From: Bradyrhizobium cosmicum
GTDB taxonomy: Bacteria > Pseudomonadota > Alphaproteobacteria > Rhizobiales > Xanthobacteraceae
DNA: 64,000 bases
Assembly (NCBI RefSeq): GCF_007290395.2
Contig: NZ_CP041656.2
Coordinates: forward strand, 3,410,001-3,474,000
Direction: 5' to 3'
Shown: positions 25,721-35,275 of the stretch, one piece after another
How the letters are laid out: every line of letters begins with the position of its first letter
How positions within the stretch are numbered: the stretch's first letter is position 1
Translations under genes and position numbers: made by a program
The notes under the pieces: generated by a model
What the model saw: only the letters and a program-made list of their open reading frames with translations
The model's database searches: none
What the model was told of the DNA's origin: nothing

Positions 25721-25871
25721 GGCGTGTCGTCGCGGCTCAAGCTGAACCTGAAGCCAACGGAAAAATGACAGGAATTCCGTCGCCTTAGCGGCTTTTCCTC
25801 ATTCCCGGTCTTGTGTTTTCGCTCTCAATCCGGTTTCACTGCAGGCGATCACTGATTCCCAGAGTATTGCC

Positions 25872-27191
25872 ATGCGGTTGTCGCGGTTCTTTCTGCCCAT
25901 TCTGAAGGAAAATCCGAAAGAGGCGGAGATCGTCTCGCATCGCCTGATGCTCCGTGCCGGCATGATCCGCCAGGAGGCGGCCGGCATCTATGCCTGGCTG
26001 CCGCTCGGGTTTCGGGTGCTGAAGAAGATCGAGCAGATCGTGCGCGAGGAGCAGGACCGCGCCGGTGCGCTGGAACTCTTGATGCCGACGCTCCAACTCG
26101 CCGACCTCTGGCGTGAGAGCGGGCGCTACGACGCCTATGGTCCGGAGATGCTGCGCATCGCCGACCGCCACAAGCGCGAGCTGCTGTACGGGCCGACCAA
26201 CGAGGAAATGATCACCGAGATCTTCCGCGCCTACGTCAAGTCCTACAAGAGCCTGCCGCTCAATCTCTATCATATCCAATGGAAATTCCGCGACGAGCAG
26301 CGTCCGCGTTTCGGCGTGATGCGCGGCCGTGAGTTCCTGATGAAGGACGCCTATTCTTTCGACCTCAACGAGGCTGCAGCGCGCGTCGCCTACAACAAGA
26401 TGTTCGTCGCCTATTTGCGCACTTTCGCGCGGATGGGACTGAAGGCGATCCCGATGCGCGCCGAGACCGGCCCGATCGGCGGAGATCTCAGCCACGAATT
26501 CATCGTGCTGGCCGAGACCGGCGAATCCGGTGTCTTCATCAATCGCGACGTGCTGGACCTGCCGGTGCCGGGCGAGGACGTCGATTACGAGGCGGATCTG
26601 ACGCCGATCATCAAGCAATGGACCTCGGTCTACGCTGCCACCGAGGACGTCCACGACGCCGCGCGCTTCGAGCAGGAAGTGCCCGAAGACAAGCGGGTGA
26701 ACACCCGCGGCATCGAGGTCGGCCAGATCTTCTATTTCGGTACCAAATATTCCGACGCCATGAAGGCACTGGTGGCGGGCCCTGACGGCGTCGACGTGCC
26801 GATCCATGGCGGCTCCTATGGCGTCGGCGTCTCGCGCCTGCTCGGCGCCATCATCGAGGCCTGCCATGACGATGCCGGCATCAAATGGCCCGAAGCGGTG
26901 GCCCCGTTCCGCGCCGTGGTGCTGAACCTCAAGCAGGGCGATGCCGCGGTCGATGCGGCCTGTGAGAAGCTCTACGCCGAACTCACCGCCAAGGGCGTCG
27001 ATGTGCTCTACGACGACACCGACCAGCGCGCCGGCGCCAAATTCGCCGCGGCCGACCTGATCGGCATTCCCTGGCAGATCATGATCGGGCCGAAGGGACT
27101 TGCCGACGGCAAGATCGAGCTGAAGCGGCGTAGCGACGGCTCACGCGAGAATTTGTCGCCTGCGGACGTCGTGGCCCGGCTGGTCGCCTGA
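25872..27191 (+). CDS. proS: Prolyl-tRNA synthetase, short alphaproteobacterial form
   Basis: Class II synthetase charging tRNA-Pro. At 439 residues it lacks the roughly 180-residue editing insertion found in E. coli ProRS and resembles the mitochondrial-type form usual in alphaproteobacteria. Visible are motif 2 ([25 protein letters not shown], about residue 140), the third motif around [14 protein letters not shown] (about residue 315) and a C-terminal anticodon-binding domain. The removal of mischarged Ala must be done by free-standing editing proteins elsewhere. Confidence 0.96.
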   Translation: MRLSRFFLPILKENPKEAEIVSHRLMLRAGMIRQEAAGIYAWLPLGFRVLKKIEQIVREEQDRAGALELLMPTLQLADLWRESGRYDAYGPEMLRIADRHKRELLYGPTNEEMITEIFRAYVKSYKSLPLNLYHIQWKFRDEQRPRFGVMRGREFLMKDAYSFDLNEAAARVAYNKMFVAYLRTFARMGLKAIPMRAETGPIGGDLSHEFIVLAETGESGVFINRDVLDLPVPGEDVDYEADLTPIIKQWTSVYAATEDVHDAARFEQEVPEDKRVNTRGIEVGQIFYFGTKYSDAMKALVAGPDGVDVPIHGGSYGVGVSRLLGAIIEACHDDAGIKWPEAVAPFRAVVLNLKQGDAAVDAACEKLYAELTAKGVDVLYDDTDQRAGAKFAAADLIGIPWQIMIGPKGLADGKIELKRRSDGSRENLSPADVVARLVA

Positions 27192-27214
27192 ATAGTGTTC
27201 ATCGCGCGATAATG

Positions 27215-27230
27215 GGCCGGCAATCCGGCC
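27215..27230. terminator. Short GC hairpin between proS and lolC
   Basis: GGCCGG and CCGGCC with a CAAT loop, 24 bases after the proS stop. No T tract follows, so termination is uncertain. It lies 33 bases before the lolC start. Confidence 0.35.
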
Positions 27231-27263
27231 ACAATTGACCCCGAATCATGGGATTATCAAGCG

Positions 27264-28544
27264 ATGGATGAAACCATGACCGAGACCAAGCCAACCGCAC
27301 CTTTTGCGCCCTTCGAGTGGATGCTGTCGGCGCGTTATCTGCGCGCACGCCGCAAGGAGGGATTCATCTCGGTCATCGCCGGGTTCTCGTTCCTCGGCAT
27401 CATGCTGGGCGTGGCGACGCTGATCATTGTGATGGCCGTCATGAACGGCTTCCGCAAGGAGCTGCTCGACAAGATCCTGGGGCTGAACGGCCACATCCTG
27501 GTGCAGCCGCTGGAATCGCCGCTGACCGACTGGAAGGACGTCGCCGACCGCCTCAGCCAGGTTCAGGGCATCCGGCTGGCTGCTCCCGTCGTGGACGGCC
27601 AGGCGCTGGCGTCCTCACCATGGAATGCCTCGGGCGTGCTGGTGCGGGGCATCCGCTCCGACGACCTCAACAACCTCACCTCGATCGCGAAGAACATCAA
27701 GCAGGGCTCGCTGGAAGGCTTCGACGACGGGCAGGGGGTCGCGATCGGCCGGCGCCTCGCCGACCAGCTGTCGCTGCATGCGGGCGACAGCATCACGCTG
27801 GTGGCGCCGAAGGGCGCGGTCACGCCGATGGGCACGACGCCGCGGATCAAGCCCTACAAGATCGTCGCGGTGTTCGAGATCGGCATGTCCGAATACGATC
27901 TCGGCTTCGTGTTCATGCCGCTTGCGGAGGCGCAGGCCTATTTCAACCGCAGCAATGATGTCACCTCGATCGAGGTGTTCACCACCAATCCCGACCAGAT
28001 CGTCGCCTTCCGCAAGGCGGTGACGGAGGCCGCGGGCCGGCCGGTTTTCCTGGTCGACTGGCGGCAGCGCAACTCGACCTTCTTCAACGCGCTCCAGGTC
28101 GAGCGCAACGTGATGTTCCTGATCCTGACCATGATCGTGCTGGTCGCGGCGCTCAACATCGTGTCCGGCCTGATCATGCTGGTGAAGGACAAGGGGAGCG
28201 ACATCGCGATCCTGCGCACCATGGGGGCCTCGCAGGGCTCGATCATGCGCATCTTCCTGATCACGGGCGCATCGATCGGCGTGGTCGGCACGCTGGTCGG
28301 CTTCGTCGTCGGCCTCCTGATCTGCCTGAACATCGAATCGATCCGGCAATTCCTGTCCTGGCTGACCAGCACCGAGCTGTTCTCGCCGGAGCTTTATTTC
28401 CTGTCGAAACTGCCCGCCGAGATCGACATCGGCGAGACCACGGCCGTCGTTATCATGGCGCTGACGCTGTCGTTCCTTGCGACGCTCTACCCGTCGTGGC
28501 GCGCCGCGCGCCTCGATCCCGTCGAAGCGCTGCGGTATGAGTGA
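27264..28544 (+). CDS. lolC: Lipoprotein-releasing ABC transporter permease LolC/LolE
   Basis: A 426-residue inner-membrane protein of the LolCDE system that extracts outer-membrane lipoproteins from the inner membrane. One helix near residue 35, a large periplasmic domain (residues about 65-270) and three C-terminal helices form the MacB/FtsX fold, with the closing motif [18 protein letters not shown]. Alphaproteobacteria generally use a single LolC/E-type subunit as a homodimer. The reading frame overlaps lolD by eight bases. An ATG four codons downstream is an alternative start. Confidence 0.94.
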   Translation: MDETMTETKPTAPFAPFEWMLSARYLRARRKEGFISVIAGFSFLGIMLGVATLIIVMAVMNGFRKELLDKILGLNGHILVQPLESPLTDWKDVADRLSQVQGIRLAAPVVDGQALASSPWNASGVLVRGIRSDDLNNLTSIAKNIKQGSLEGFDDGQGVAIGRRLADQLSLHAGDSITLVAPKGAVTPMGTTPRIKPYKIVAVFEIGMSEYDLGFVFMPLAEAQAYFNRSNDVTSIEVFTTNPDQIVAFRKAVTEAAGRPVFLVDWRQRNSTFFNALQVERNVMFLILTMIVLVAALNIVSGLIMLVKDKGSDIAILRTMGASQGSIMRIFLITGASIGVVGTLVGFVVGLLICLNIESIRQFLSWLTSTELFSPELYFLSKLPAEIDIGETTAVVIMALTLSFLATLYPSWRAARLDPVEALRYE

Positions 28545-29256
28545 GGGGCTGATGGAGCAGCAGCAGGGGGCGGAAGATGTACCGGTCATTTATCTCCACG
28601 AGATAAAGCGGCAGTACTTGCAGGGCGAGGTGCCGCTGACGATCCTCGACGGCGCCAAGCTCGCGCTGTGGGCCGGCCAATCGGTCGCGCTGGTGGCGCC
28701 GTCGGGCTCGGGCAAGTCGACGCTGCTGCACATCGCGGGGCTGCTCGAAGCCCCCGATTCCGGCGAGGTCTACGTCAATGGCGCGCCGACCTCGCAACTG
28801 CCCGACATCGAGCGCACCCAGCTTCGCCGCACCGACATCGGCTTCGTCTACCAGTCGCACCGGCTGCTGCCGGAGTTCTCGGCGCTGGAGAACGTCATGA
28901 TGCCGCAGATGATCCGGGGCCTGAAGAAGTCCGAGAGCGTCAAGCGCGCCAAGGAGATCCTCGGCTATCTCGGCCTCGGCGATCGCATCACCCATCGCCC
29001 GGCCGAGCTGTCGGGCGGCGAGCAGCAGCGCGTCGCGATCGCGAGAGCCGTTGCGAACGCGCCGCGGGTGCTGTTCGCGGACGAGCCGACCGGCAACCTC
29101 GACCCACACACCGCGGACCACGTGTTCCAGGCGCTGATGCAACTCGTCAAGGCGACCCAGGTCTCGATGCTGATCGCGACCCACAACATGGAGCTCGCCG
29201 GCCGCATGGACCGCCGCGTGTCGCTGTCGAACGGCCAGGTCGTCGAGCTCGAATAG
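28537..29256 (+). CDS. lolD: Lipoprotein-releasing ABC transporter ATPase LolD
   Basis: A 239-residue ATPase that powers LolC/E. Walker [10 protein letters not shown] is near residue 55, the Q-loop [11 protein letters not shown] near 107, the signature [14 protein letters not shown] near 160, Walker [13 protein letters not shown], and the H-loop IATHN. It starts inside the last codons of lolC (ATG at 28537). An ATG at 28552 is a possible alternative. A 28-base repeated element follows nine bases after the stop. Confidence 0.94.
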   Translation: MSEGLMEQQQGAEDVPVIYLHEIKRQYLQGEVPLTILDGAKLALWAGQSVALVAPSGSGKSTLLHIAGLLEAPDSGEVYVNGAPTSQLPDIERTQLRRTDIGFVYQSHRLLPEFSALENVMMPQMIRGLKKSESVKRAKEILGYLGLGDRITHRPAELSGGEQQRVAIARAVANAPRVLFADEPTGNLDPHTADHVFQALMQLVKATQVSMLIATHNMELAGRMDRRVSLSNGQVVELE

Positions 29257-29264
29257 CAAAAACT

Positions 29265-29292
29265 CGAAAACAACCCCATGCACAGTAGCCGG
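29265..29292 (+). repeat. 28-base 3'-flanking element, copy B
   Basis: Starts CGAAAACAACCCCATGCACA and ends GTAGCCGG, eight bases after the lolD stop. It is identical to 13405-13378 read on the minus strand. Here it runs on into GGCTTTGACCGGC, a small hairpin. Both copies lie immediately downstream of a gene and point the same way as that gene. Confidence 0.85.
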
Positions 29293-29385
29293 CTTTGACC
29301 GGCTTGGAGCGGGGGCACAGCTCCCAGCCCTTTGATATGTCGCGCAAACCCGCGGCGACGGCGCATCGCCGCCGCGGACGGGCCG

Positions 29386-30465
29386 CTACGGCCGGATCAC
29401 CGTCAGTTTGAACGGTCCGCCGTTGGCTGCAGCATGCGCCACGGCATCGTTGGCGTGGTCGAGGTCGAAGTCCGTCGCCTCGTACTCCTCCAGCCGCAGC
29501 AGCCCTGATCGTACCAGTGCGATCAGACGCGCGGCTGCATCCGGCGGATACATCCAGACGCCGTGGATGCTGTTGCAATTGCGCATGATCCAGGGATAAG
29601 GCAGCTCAAGACCGGCGCCGCCCGCCATGCCGACGCCGCCCATCAGTACGACGCGGCCATACGGGCGCACCGTCATGATCGCCGCGCGCACCACGGTGGT
29701 GCTGACCGAGGGCGGCATGATGTCGAACACGCAGTCGATAGGCCCGGGCGCTGCGCGCTTCATGCTCTCGCGGTCGTCGTCTTCCTTGCCGGTGAGCTTG
29801 ACCGGCGTCACCCGATCGCCGAAACGGCGGACGAGATCGGCCAAAATTGTCTCGTTACGGCCGGGGGCCACCACGCAGGCGGCGCCCATCGCCAGCGCGA
29901 CCGATACGGCCGCACTGCCGAAATTGCCGGTGGCCCCGCTCACCAGCACGATCTCGCCCGGCCGAAGGTTGGCGGCGAGGAATCCGCCATAGGGCACCAG
30001 CAGCGTCCCGAGTGCGCACCATCGGGTGGCTTCCTCCGATGTGATCGCACCAAGTCGTTTAACGTTCTCGGTCGGCACCCGCATCTGTTGGGCAAACGAG
30101 CCATGGCGGAAATGCTGTTGCAGGCGCATGCCGCCCGGACCAGCGGCCGTGAGGCCTTGCAGGGCGATGTCGGGTGCTGCCGCGTCGTCGCGCGAGCGCA
30201 CCGTCGGGTCGCAGAACACCCAGTCGCCGATGGCTAGCCTGGTTGCGTCAGGACCGAGCGCACGCACACGTCCGATGCCGCCGGGTCCCGGAATGATCGG
30301 TAGATCGAGCGCATAGTTGCGCTCCCCGCTGAAGACCTCGTTCATGTAGGACAGCACGCGCGTGGCGACCATTTCGACGATGACCTCGCCGGTGCCGATG
30401 GTCGGTTCGGGAACGTCCTCGATGACGAGCGGCGATCCAAAGGATTTGAGTACGGCAGCTTTCAT
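29386..30465 (-). CDS. Zinc-type alcohol dehydrogenase / quinone oxidoreductase superfamily protein
   Basis: A 359-residue medium-chain dehydrogenase/reductase. The N-terminal GroES-like domain has GPGGIGRVRALGPDATRLAIGDWVF, and the Rossmann domain has VLVSGATGNFGSAAVSVALAMGA for NAD(P)H binding (about residues 173-195). The structural-zinc cysteine cluster of true alcohol dehydrogenases is absent, so it is probably a zinc-independent quinone-oxidoreductase-like enzyme. It is divergent from an XRE regulator 109 bases away, likely its repressor. Substrate unknown. Confidence 0.86.
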   Translation of the reverse strand: MKAAVLKSFGSPLVIEDVPEPTIGTGEVIVEMVATRVLSYMNEVFSGERNYALDLPIIPGPGGIGRVRALGPDATRLAIGDWVFCDPTVRSRDDAAAPDIALQGLTAAGPGGMRLQQHFRHGSFAQQMRVPTENVKRLGAITSEEATRWCALGTLLVPYGGFLAANLRPGEIVLVSGATGNFGSAAVSVALAMGAACVVAPGRNETILADLVRRFGDRVTPVKLTGKEDDDRESMKRAAPGPIDCVFDIMPPSVSTTVVRAAIMTVRPYGRVVLMGGVGMAGGAGLELPYPWIMRNCNSIHGVWMYPPDAAARLIALVRSGLLRLEEYEATDFDLDHANDAVAHAAANGGPFKLTVIRP

Positions 30466-30573
30466 GATCTCACCTCAAGGTCGGGTAAGGCGGATATGCG
30501 CCGTCCTTGCAGGGGCAAGAAGGCCTGGTATTATCCTAGTATCCTTTGGGCCCTCCATCGCGGGAGCGACATC

Positions 30574-31347
30574 ATGGCCGACCCACGCCGCGTCGAATTC
30601 GGCGACTTCCTCAGGTCCCGCCGCGAAAGGCTGACTCCGAAGACGGTCGGGCTGCCCGCGGGCACCCGGCGCCGCACCGCGGGGCTCCGCCGCGAGGAGG
30701 TCGCGCAGCTCGCCGGCATCGGCGTCGACTGGTACATCCGGCTCGAGCAGGGCCGCACCGTCAGCCCGTCCGTCACCACCGTCGACGCGCTGGCCCGCGC
30801 GCTGCGGCTCAGCAAGACCGAGCACGCCCATCTGAAGGCCCTGGTGCGCGACGGCGACAGGCGCGCGTTCACGCGCGAAATCGTGCCGCCGCCGATCCAG
30901 CGGCTGGTCGAGAGCCTGCCGCATCCGGCCTACATCACCGGGCGGCGCTGGGACGTGCTGGCCTGGAACGAGGCTGCCGAGAAGGTCTTCGCGTTCGGGC
31001 GCCTGCCGGAGCAGGATCGCAACACGATGCTGCTGATGATGACCAACAAGCAGACGCGCAAGGCCTACGGCACCGGCTGGGCGGAGGTCGCCAAGCGCAT
31101 GGTCGCGATGTTCCGCACCACTCACGACGTATGGGCCGGCGATCCCGCGTTTGCCGAGTTGCTGGCGCGGCTGCGGCAGGGCAGCCCGGAATTCGTCAAA
31201 TGGTGGGAAGCCCACGAGATCCGCTCGACCGCCTCGGGCCTGAAGACGATGTCGCATCCGACGCTCGGCGTGCTGCATTTCGAGCACACGAGCTTTCAGG
31301 CCAACGACGATCCCGCGCTGAAGCTGGTGATCTACACGCCGGTGTGA
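30574..31347 (+). CDS. XRE-family regulator with MmyB-like ligand domain
   Basis: A 257-residue regulator. Residues 7-80 are a helix-turn-helix of the type RRKRTAGLRREEVAQLAGIGVDWYIRLEQG. The rest is an MmyB/PAS-like ligand-binding domain with WDVLAWNEAAEKVF and closing HPTLGVLHFEH, as in many bacteria where it controls an adjacent dehydrogenase. The ATG at 30574 has GGGAGCG upstream. A longer frame from 30496 has no support. It probably regulates the divergent oxidoreductase at 29386. The shared promoter region contains TATCCTAG/TATCCTTT direct repeats. Confidence 0.88.
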   Translation: MADPRRVEFGDFLRSRRERLTPKTVGLPAGTRRRTAGLRREEVAQLAGIGVDWYIRLEQGRTVSPSVTTVDALARALRLSKTEHAHLKALVRDGDRRAFTREIVPPPIQRLVESLPHPAYITGRRWDVLAWNEAAEKVFAFGRLPEQDRNTMLLMMTNKQTRKAYGTGWAEVAKRMVAMFRTTHDVWAGDPAFAELLARLRQGSPEFVKWWEAHEIRSTASGLKTMSHPTLGVLHFEHTSFQANDDPALKLVIYTPV

Positions 31348-31460
31348 GGAGGGAGGAGGGCCGCGCATCTTGAGATGGGGCCGCAGTCGCCGAATCCGCC
31401 CGTTGTTCAGCGGCCACCGAGTGTTATGATTTTCGGGTCTTCTGCCGACAGGCTCGCTCA

Positions 31461-32279
31461 ATGACCGAACTTGCGACTCTCGACGTTTACGCCGGCCACA
31501 GCGCGTTCACCAATCCCGGTCGCAACGCTGATTTGATCGGTGCGTTGCCGCCGGTTATTCCAGTGCTGTGCCGCACTTTACATGGCCTCATGATCCACGA
31601 GGCTTGAATCGAGAGGGAGGGTTTGGACCCGGCGGCCTTCTCAAGTCAAAGTCGCGCCACGTTGCCCGTAGCGCAGCGTTTGGAGCAATTTCTGTCGATT
31701 GATCCGAGTCCGTTGACAATCGCCCGGCTTGGCGAGTCAAGAGTGTTGACGACATGCAGGGACTTCTCGCTGATGTTGTGTGCCATTCTGCGGCATCACG
31801 GGATCCCCGCACGCATACGCTGTGGCTTCGCTAGGTACTTTGCCGGGAATCTCTATCACGATCATTGGGTGTGCGAATACTGGGCTTGGGGCGAGCAGCG
31901 TTGGATCCTCGTTGATGCTCAACTCGACGAGTTGCACCGCAACCTCCTCAAGTTCGATTTCGAGCCGACCGATGTGCCTCGTACTGCCTATATTACGGGT
32001 ATCGAAGCGTGGAAACGATGCAGAACCGGCATCATCGATCCGGCACAGCTTGGTCACGGATCGACCAACGGTCTGTTCTTTGCACGCGTCAATCTGGCGC
32101 GCGACCTGCTTGCTCTTGCCAAGATCGAGACCTCGGCCTGGGATAGGTGGCGCGCGGCGCGCGAGCCGGACCGCAGCTTGGATGAGGCCGCCTTGTTGCG
32201 CTGTGATGAGATGGCGCAGCGTGATGAGGAGGGGGCCATCGAGATCGCGCGATCGCTGAACGATCCGCCCTGGCAATAG
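31461..32279 (+). pseudogene. Transglutaminase-like protein gene interrupted by in-frame TGA
   Basis: An ATG at 31461 opens a frame of 48 codons ending HGLMIHEA, then TGA at 31605-31607, and the same frame continues without frameshift as IEREGLDPAAF for 224 more residues to 32279. The downstream part carries the transglutaminase/cysteine-protease-like triad: Cys in VLTTCRDFSLM, His in HDHWVCEYW, Asp in ILVDAQLD. The N-terminal piece belongs to the same family, so this is one gene with a nonsense codon, most simply TGG to TGA. A shortened product could start at TTG 31623. No selenocysteine machinery context is seen. Confidence 0.75.
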
Positions 32280-32388
32280 GCGATCTCGAAATTGATAGCG
32301 GCGGGCGCACGAAAGCCACTCTAGCGCCTCGGGCCTGAAGACCATGGCCGCGCACTCGCGAATTCAGCGAGATGGCGAGTTACTGCCG

Positions 32389-32904
32389 TCAACCTCGATC
32401 GATCATCCAGCGATTGACCGCCTGGTGGAAGTTCAGAGGGCCCGGCACGGTCATGTGCGTCTTGACGTAGGTGAAACCCGCTTTTTGAAGGGTGCGGTTC
32501 GGAGCCACATTGAACGCATTGGGCTCACAGAAGAGTTGCTTCAACTCAAGAATCTGAAAGTAGAGTTCGACGGTCCTTCGGACACACTCCACGCCGATCC
32601 CCTGCTTGCGTAGCGAGGCATCCGTGATGTGCAGATGCATATTTGCGTGCTGGCCAATGCGAATCTTGTCGGCGGTCGAGAACCCCAGGAATGTGTCGTC
32701 CGAGAGCCAGCTGACCAGAAAACCGCCTCTTTGCTCGACAGGCCGGTCGAACATTTGCTCGTAAAGTCGCTGCCATTGTGATGCCGGTGGCAGTCGTGTC
32801 GGGTCGACCCCGAGCATTTCCAGATGCTCCGGCGTCGCTGTGTGGAAATACTCAATGATCAGCGCAGTTTCCTGCAAAGTCATTGGTCGAACGGTGATGG
32901 CCAT
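32389..32904 (-). CDS. GNAT-family acetyltransferase
   Basis: A 171-residue N-acetyltransferase-like protein. The start at 32904 (MAITVRPMTLQE) has AGGGG eight bases upstream, and a longer frame to 33045 is not supported. The acetyl-CoA-binding region is represented by HITDASLRKQGIGVECVRRTVELYFQ, with Arg/Lys-x-x-Gly-x-Gly shortened to RKQGIG, and FNVAPNRTLQKAGFTYV is the typical late motif (NxxxxRxxxKxGF). The substrate is unknown. It stands alone between the broken transglutaminase gene and an outer-membrane protein gene. Confidence 0.85.
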   Translation of the reverse strand: MAITVRPMTLQETALIIEYFHTATPEHLEMLGVDPTRLPPASQWQRLYEQMFDRPVEQRGGFLVSWLSDDTFLGFSTADKIRIGQHANMHLHITDASLRKQGIGVECVRRTVELYFQILELKQLFCEPNAFNVAPNRTLQKAGFTYVKTHMTVPGPLNFHQAVNRWMIDRG

Positions 32905-33195
32905 CGGGCAGCCCCTACGATCGGTGGGCGCTTCAGAAACAGCCATCTGAAAAATAGAGAAGTCGCGGCGGGAAAGCAATTGGCGCGCTGTTCCGTAGAC
33001 GCGCCCTGGACCAACAGGGCGGGTCCCCTCGCGAGGTATCGTCATGACGCAACGCGGTGTGCTCCGGCGTTCGCCACCGTCCTGGTCCGGTCGCCATTGT
33101 CCAAGACGCCGCCGTCGTCACCGTAGCATCAATGAAGGGAGGATTCGCGTGACCGATGGTCATGCGGCTTTCCAGGGGATGTCGTGAGGAAGCTG

Positions 33196-33999
33196 ATGAA
33201 ATGTGTTGTCGTCGCCGCTGCGCTCGCCGCGGCGCCGGCCTATGCGGGAGAGGCGCCGGTCCGCAACTGGAATGGTGTCTACGTCGGTGCAAACATCGGT
33301 GGGGGGTGGGGCAGCAATAGCGTCGGCTATGCGCCGAACGATCCACAGGCCGTCAATCTATTTGGCTCAGGTGGCAAGCCACCGCCTGCCGCGTTCGACT
33401 TTTCGGGTGTCCTGGGCGGCGTCCAGCTTGGCTATAATCACCAGTGGAGCAGCGCCTGGCTCATCGGAGTGGAGACGGATTTTGATGGCTCCGGCGTGAG
33501 CGGCTCCGGCTCGACCAGCGGGGTCTTTGCACCTTACTACACGGCTCCATTCAACGCGCCGGTCCAGCAACGGCTCGACTGGTTTGGCACGCTGAGAGCG
33601 CGGTTGGGCTATCTGCCGACGAACAATCTTCTGGTCTACGGCACCGGAGGATTTGCCTATGGTCGCGTCGTTCAAAGCGGAAGCTGGGACACGAATACGC
33701 CGTTCGCCTTTGGCGGTGGCGCCTATGACGTCAATTGCTTTGGTGGAAATCCGTCGTGCTTTGCCGGATCGTCGAGCAGGGTCGCCACGGGTTGGACAGC
33801 CGGCGCGGGCCTGGAATATGCTATTCTGCGCGACTGGACGCTAAGGGCCGAATACCTTCATGTGAGCCTGGCCGGCGGCTCCACGACCGAGACCGTGCTC
33901 GGGGATACCACGGGCGCCTTGCCCTCGTCCTTCAATGCAGCCTTCGGCCGCATCAGTCTCAATACCGCGCGCATCGGGCTGAGCTATCAATTCCGATAA
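33196..33999 (+). CDS. Omp25/31-type outer-membrane beta-barrel protein
   Basis: A 267-residue outer-membrane protein with a signal peptide ending AYA-GEAP and then NWNGVYVGANIGGGWG, the opening of the small porin-like barrels abundant in rhizobia. The chain shows alternating aromatic/polar strands, a WFGTLRARLGYLPTNNLLVYGTGGFAYG motif and a final ARIGLSYQFR strand (ending Phe-Arg, not a terminal Phe). ATG at 33196 follows GAGGA. The upstream GTG at 33184 is also possible. The 291 bases to its left hold only promoter-type sequence. Confidence 0.85.
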   Translation: MKCVVVAAALAAAPAYAGEAPVRNWNGVYVGANIGGGWGSNSVGYAPNDPQAVNLFGSGGKPPPAAFDFSGVLGGVQLGYNHQWSSAWLIGVETDFDGSGVSGSGSTSGVFAPYYTAPFNAPVQQRLDWFGTLRARLGYLPTNNLLVYGTGGFAYGRVVQSGSWDTNTPFAFGGGAYDVNCFGGNPSCFAGSSSRVATGWTAGAGLEYAILRDWTLRAEYLHVSLAGGSTTETVLGDTTGALPSSFNAAFGRISLNTARIGLSYQFR

Positions 34000-34067
34000 G
34001 GTCGCGCGTGTGAACTTATGCGGTATCGCCCGCCGGTGCCGGAGGAGGCGAAGAGCGTCTGAGACCA

Positions 34068-35258
34068 TCACCGCGTCAGCTTGAAGATGCTGACGTCGAT
34101 GGCGCTGTGTCGAAACCCGGTTTCGCAATAGGCCAGATAGTATTCCCACATTCGGCGAAACCTCGTGTCGAAGCCGAGGGACTCGATTTCAGGCCAGGCT
34201 CCCAGGAAGCGATCGCGCCAGTCGCGAAGGGTGCGGGCGTAGCTCAGACCGAAAGATTCTCGATCCGTAACCGTGAGCATGGCGTTGGCGGCATGCTCCT
34301 CCACGATCTCCGCGGTCGGCAGCATGCCGCCCGGGAAGATGTGGCGTTGAATGAAATCCGGACACGCGCGATAGGCATCGAAGCGCGACGGCGCGATGGT
34401 GATGATCTGCAGCACGGCAACGCCGCCTTTGACGAGGCTCGACCGCAGCTTTTCGAAATAGAGCGGCCAGTAGCGTTCGCCGACAGCCTCGAACATCTCG
34501 ATCGAGACGATTCGATCGAAACGTCCGACGATGTCGCGATAGTCCTGGAAGTGAAAGGCGGCCTTGCCGGCCTCGATTTCCGCCGCCAGGCGCTTGCGCG
34601 CGTAGTCCAGCTGCGACTTCGAAAGGGTAACGCCGGTGACCGCGGCGTCGTAGCCGCGAATGAGATGCTCGGCCAGCGATCCCCACCCGCAGCCGATTTC
34701 GAGAACCCGCTCGCCGCCCTTGAGACCGAGATAGCGGGAAACCCGTTCGAGCTTGTTTCGCTGTGCGGCTTCCAGCGAAAGCTCCGAGTCATAGATCGCG
34801 GAGGAATAGTTCATGCCCTGATCGAGCCAATGGCGGTAGAACTCGTTGCCAAGGTCGTAGTGGGCCGCGATGTTCTTCTTGCTGCCGGTCCTGGTGTTTT
34901 CGTTGGCGCGGTGCCGGAGCCAGTCAAGCAAGCGAGCCGGGCGAGAGCTGGCGACGCCGGCAAAGGCCGTCTCGTTTCGAATGAGGAAGTCCAGTACGCC
35001 GACAAGGTTGTTGGTCGACCAGTCACCCGCGATATAGCCATCGGAGAAGCCGGCCTCGCCGGACAGCCCGATGCGCCGCAGGGCGCGCCAGCGATGCACC
35101 GTGATGGTGACGTCGCTGCCCAAATCGCGTCTGCCCAAATCGAGATGCTGGCCATTCGGCAGAGTAAGCCGCAAATGGCCCGACTGAACCCGTGGGAGCA
35201 GCCGTTCAACCATCCAGGTGGCGAGCCGCGAGGGCCCGGAGGCGGCTTCGGAGGACAT
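34068..35258 (-). CDS. Cyclopropane-fatty-acyl-phospholipid synthase family methyltransferase 1
   Basis: A 396-residue SAM-dependent methyltransferase acting on unsaturated acyl chains of membrane phospholipids. An N-terminal domain (residues 1-110) precedes NIAAHYDLGNEFYRHWLDQGMNYSSAIY, the SAM motif VLEIGCGWGSLAEHL, SIEMFEAVG and FIQRHIFPGGMLPT, all standard for the family. ATG at 35258, and a longer open frame to 35612 lies within the preceding gene. It is the third gene of the minus-strand arm (flavoprotein, DUF1365, this). Whether it makes cyclopropane, methylated or furan fatty acids cannot be told from sequence. Confidence 0.9.
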   Translation of the reverse strand: MSSEAASGPSRLATWMVERLLPRVQSGHLRLTLPNGQHLDLGRRDLGSDVTITVHRWRALRRIGLSGEAGFSDGYIAGDWSTNNLVGVLDFLIRNETAFAGVASSRPARLLDWLRHRANENTRTGSKKNIAAHYDLGNEFYRHWLDQGMNYSSAIYDSELSLEAAQRNKLERVSRYLGLKGGERVLEIGCGWGSLAEHLIRGYDAAVTGVTLSKSQLDYARKRLAAEIEAGKAAFHFQDYRDIVGRFDRIVSIEMFEAVGERYWPLYFEKLRSSLVKGGVAVLQIITIAPSRFDAYRACPDFIQRHIFPGGMLPTAEIVEEHAANAMLTVTDRESFGLSYARTLRDWRDRFLGAWPEIESLGFDTRFRRMWEYYLAYCETGFRHSAIDVSIFKLTR

Positions 35259-35275
35259 CAAGGAGGAATCGGAGC

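Noticed and set aside
31605..31607. TGA as a selenocysteine codon
   Set aside because: The family uses a Cys/His/Asp triad located later; the TGA is in a non-catalytic helix and no SECIS-like hairpin was noticed. A changed Trp codon is simpler.
31623..32279. Transglutaminase gene as a complete shorter gene from TTG 31623
   Set aside because: The 48 codons before the TGA belong to the same family and frame; a good ribosome-binding site at 31608-31620 (GAGAGGGAGGG) leaves this possible, but the pseudogene reading explains the whole sequence better.
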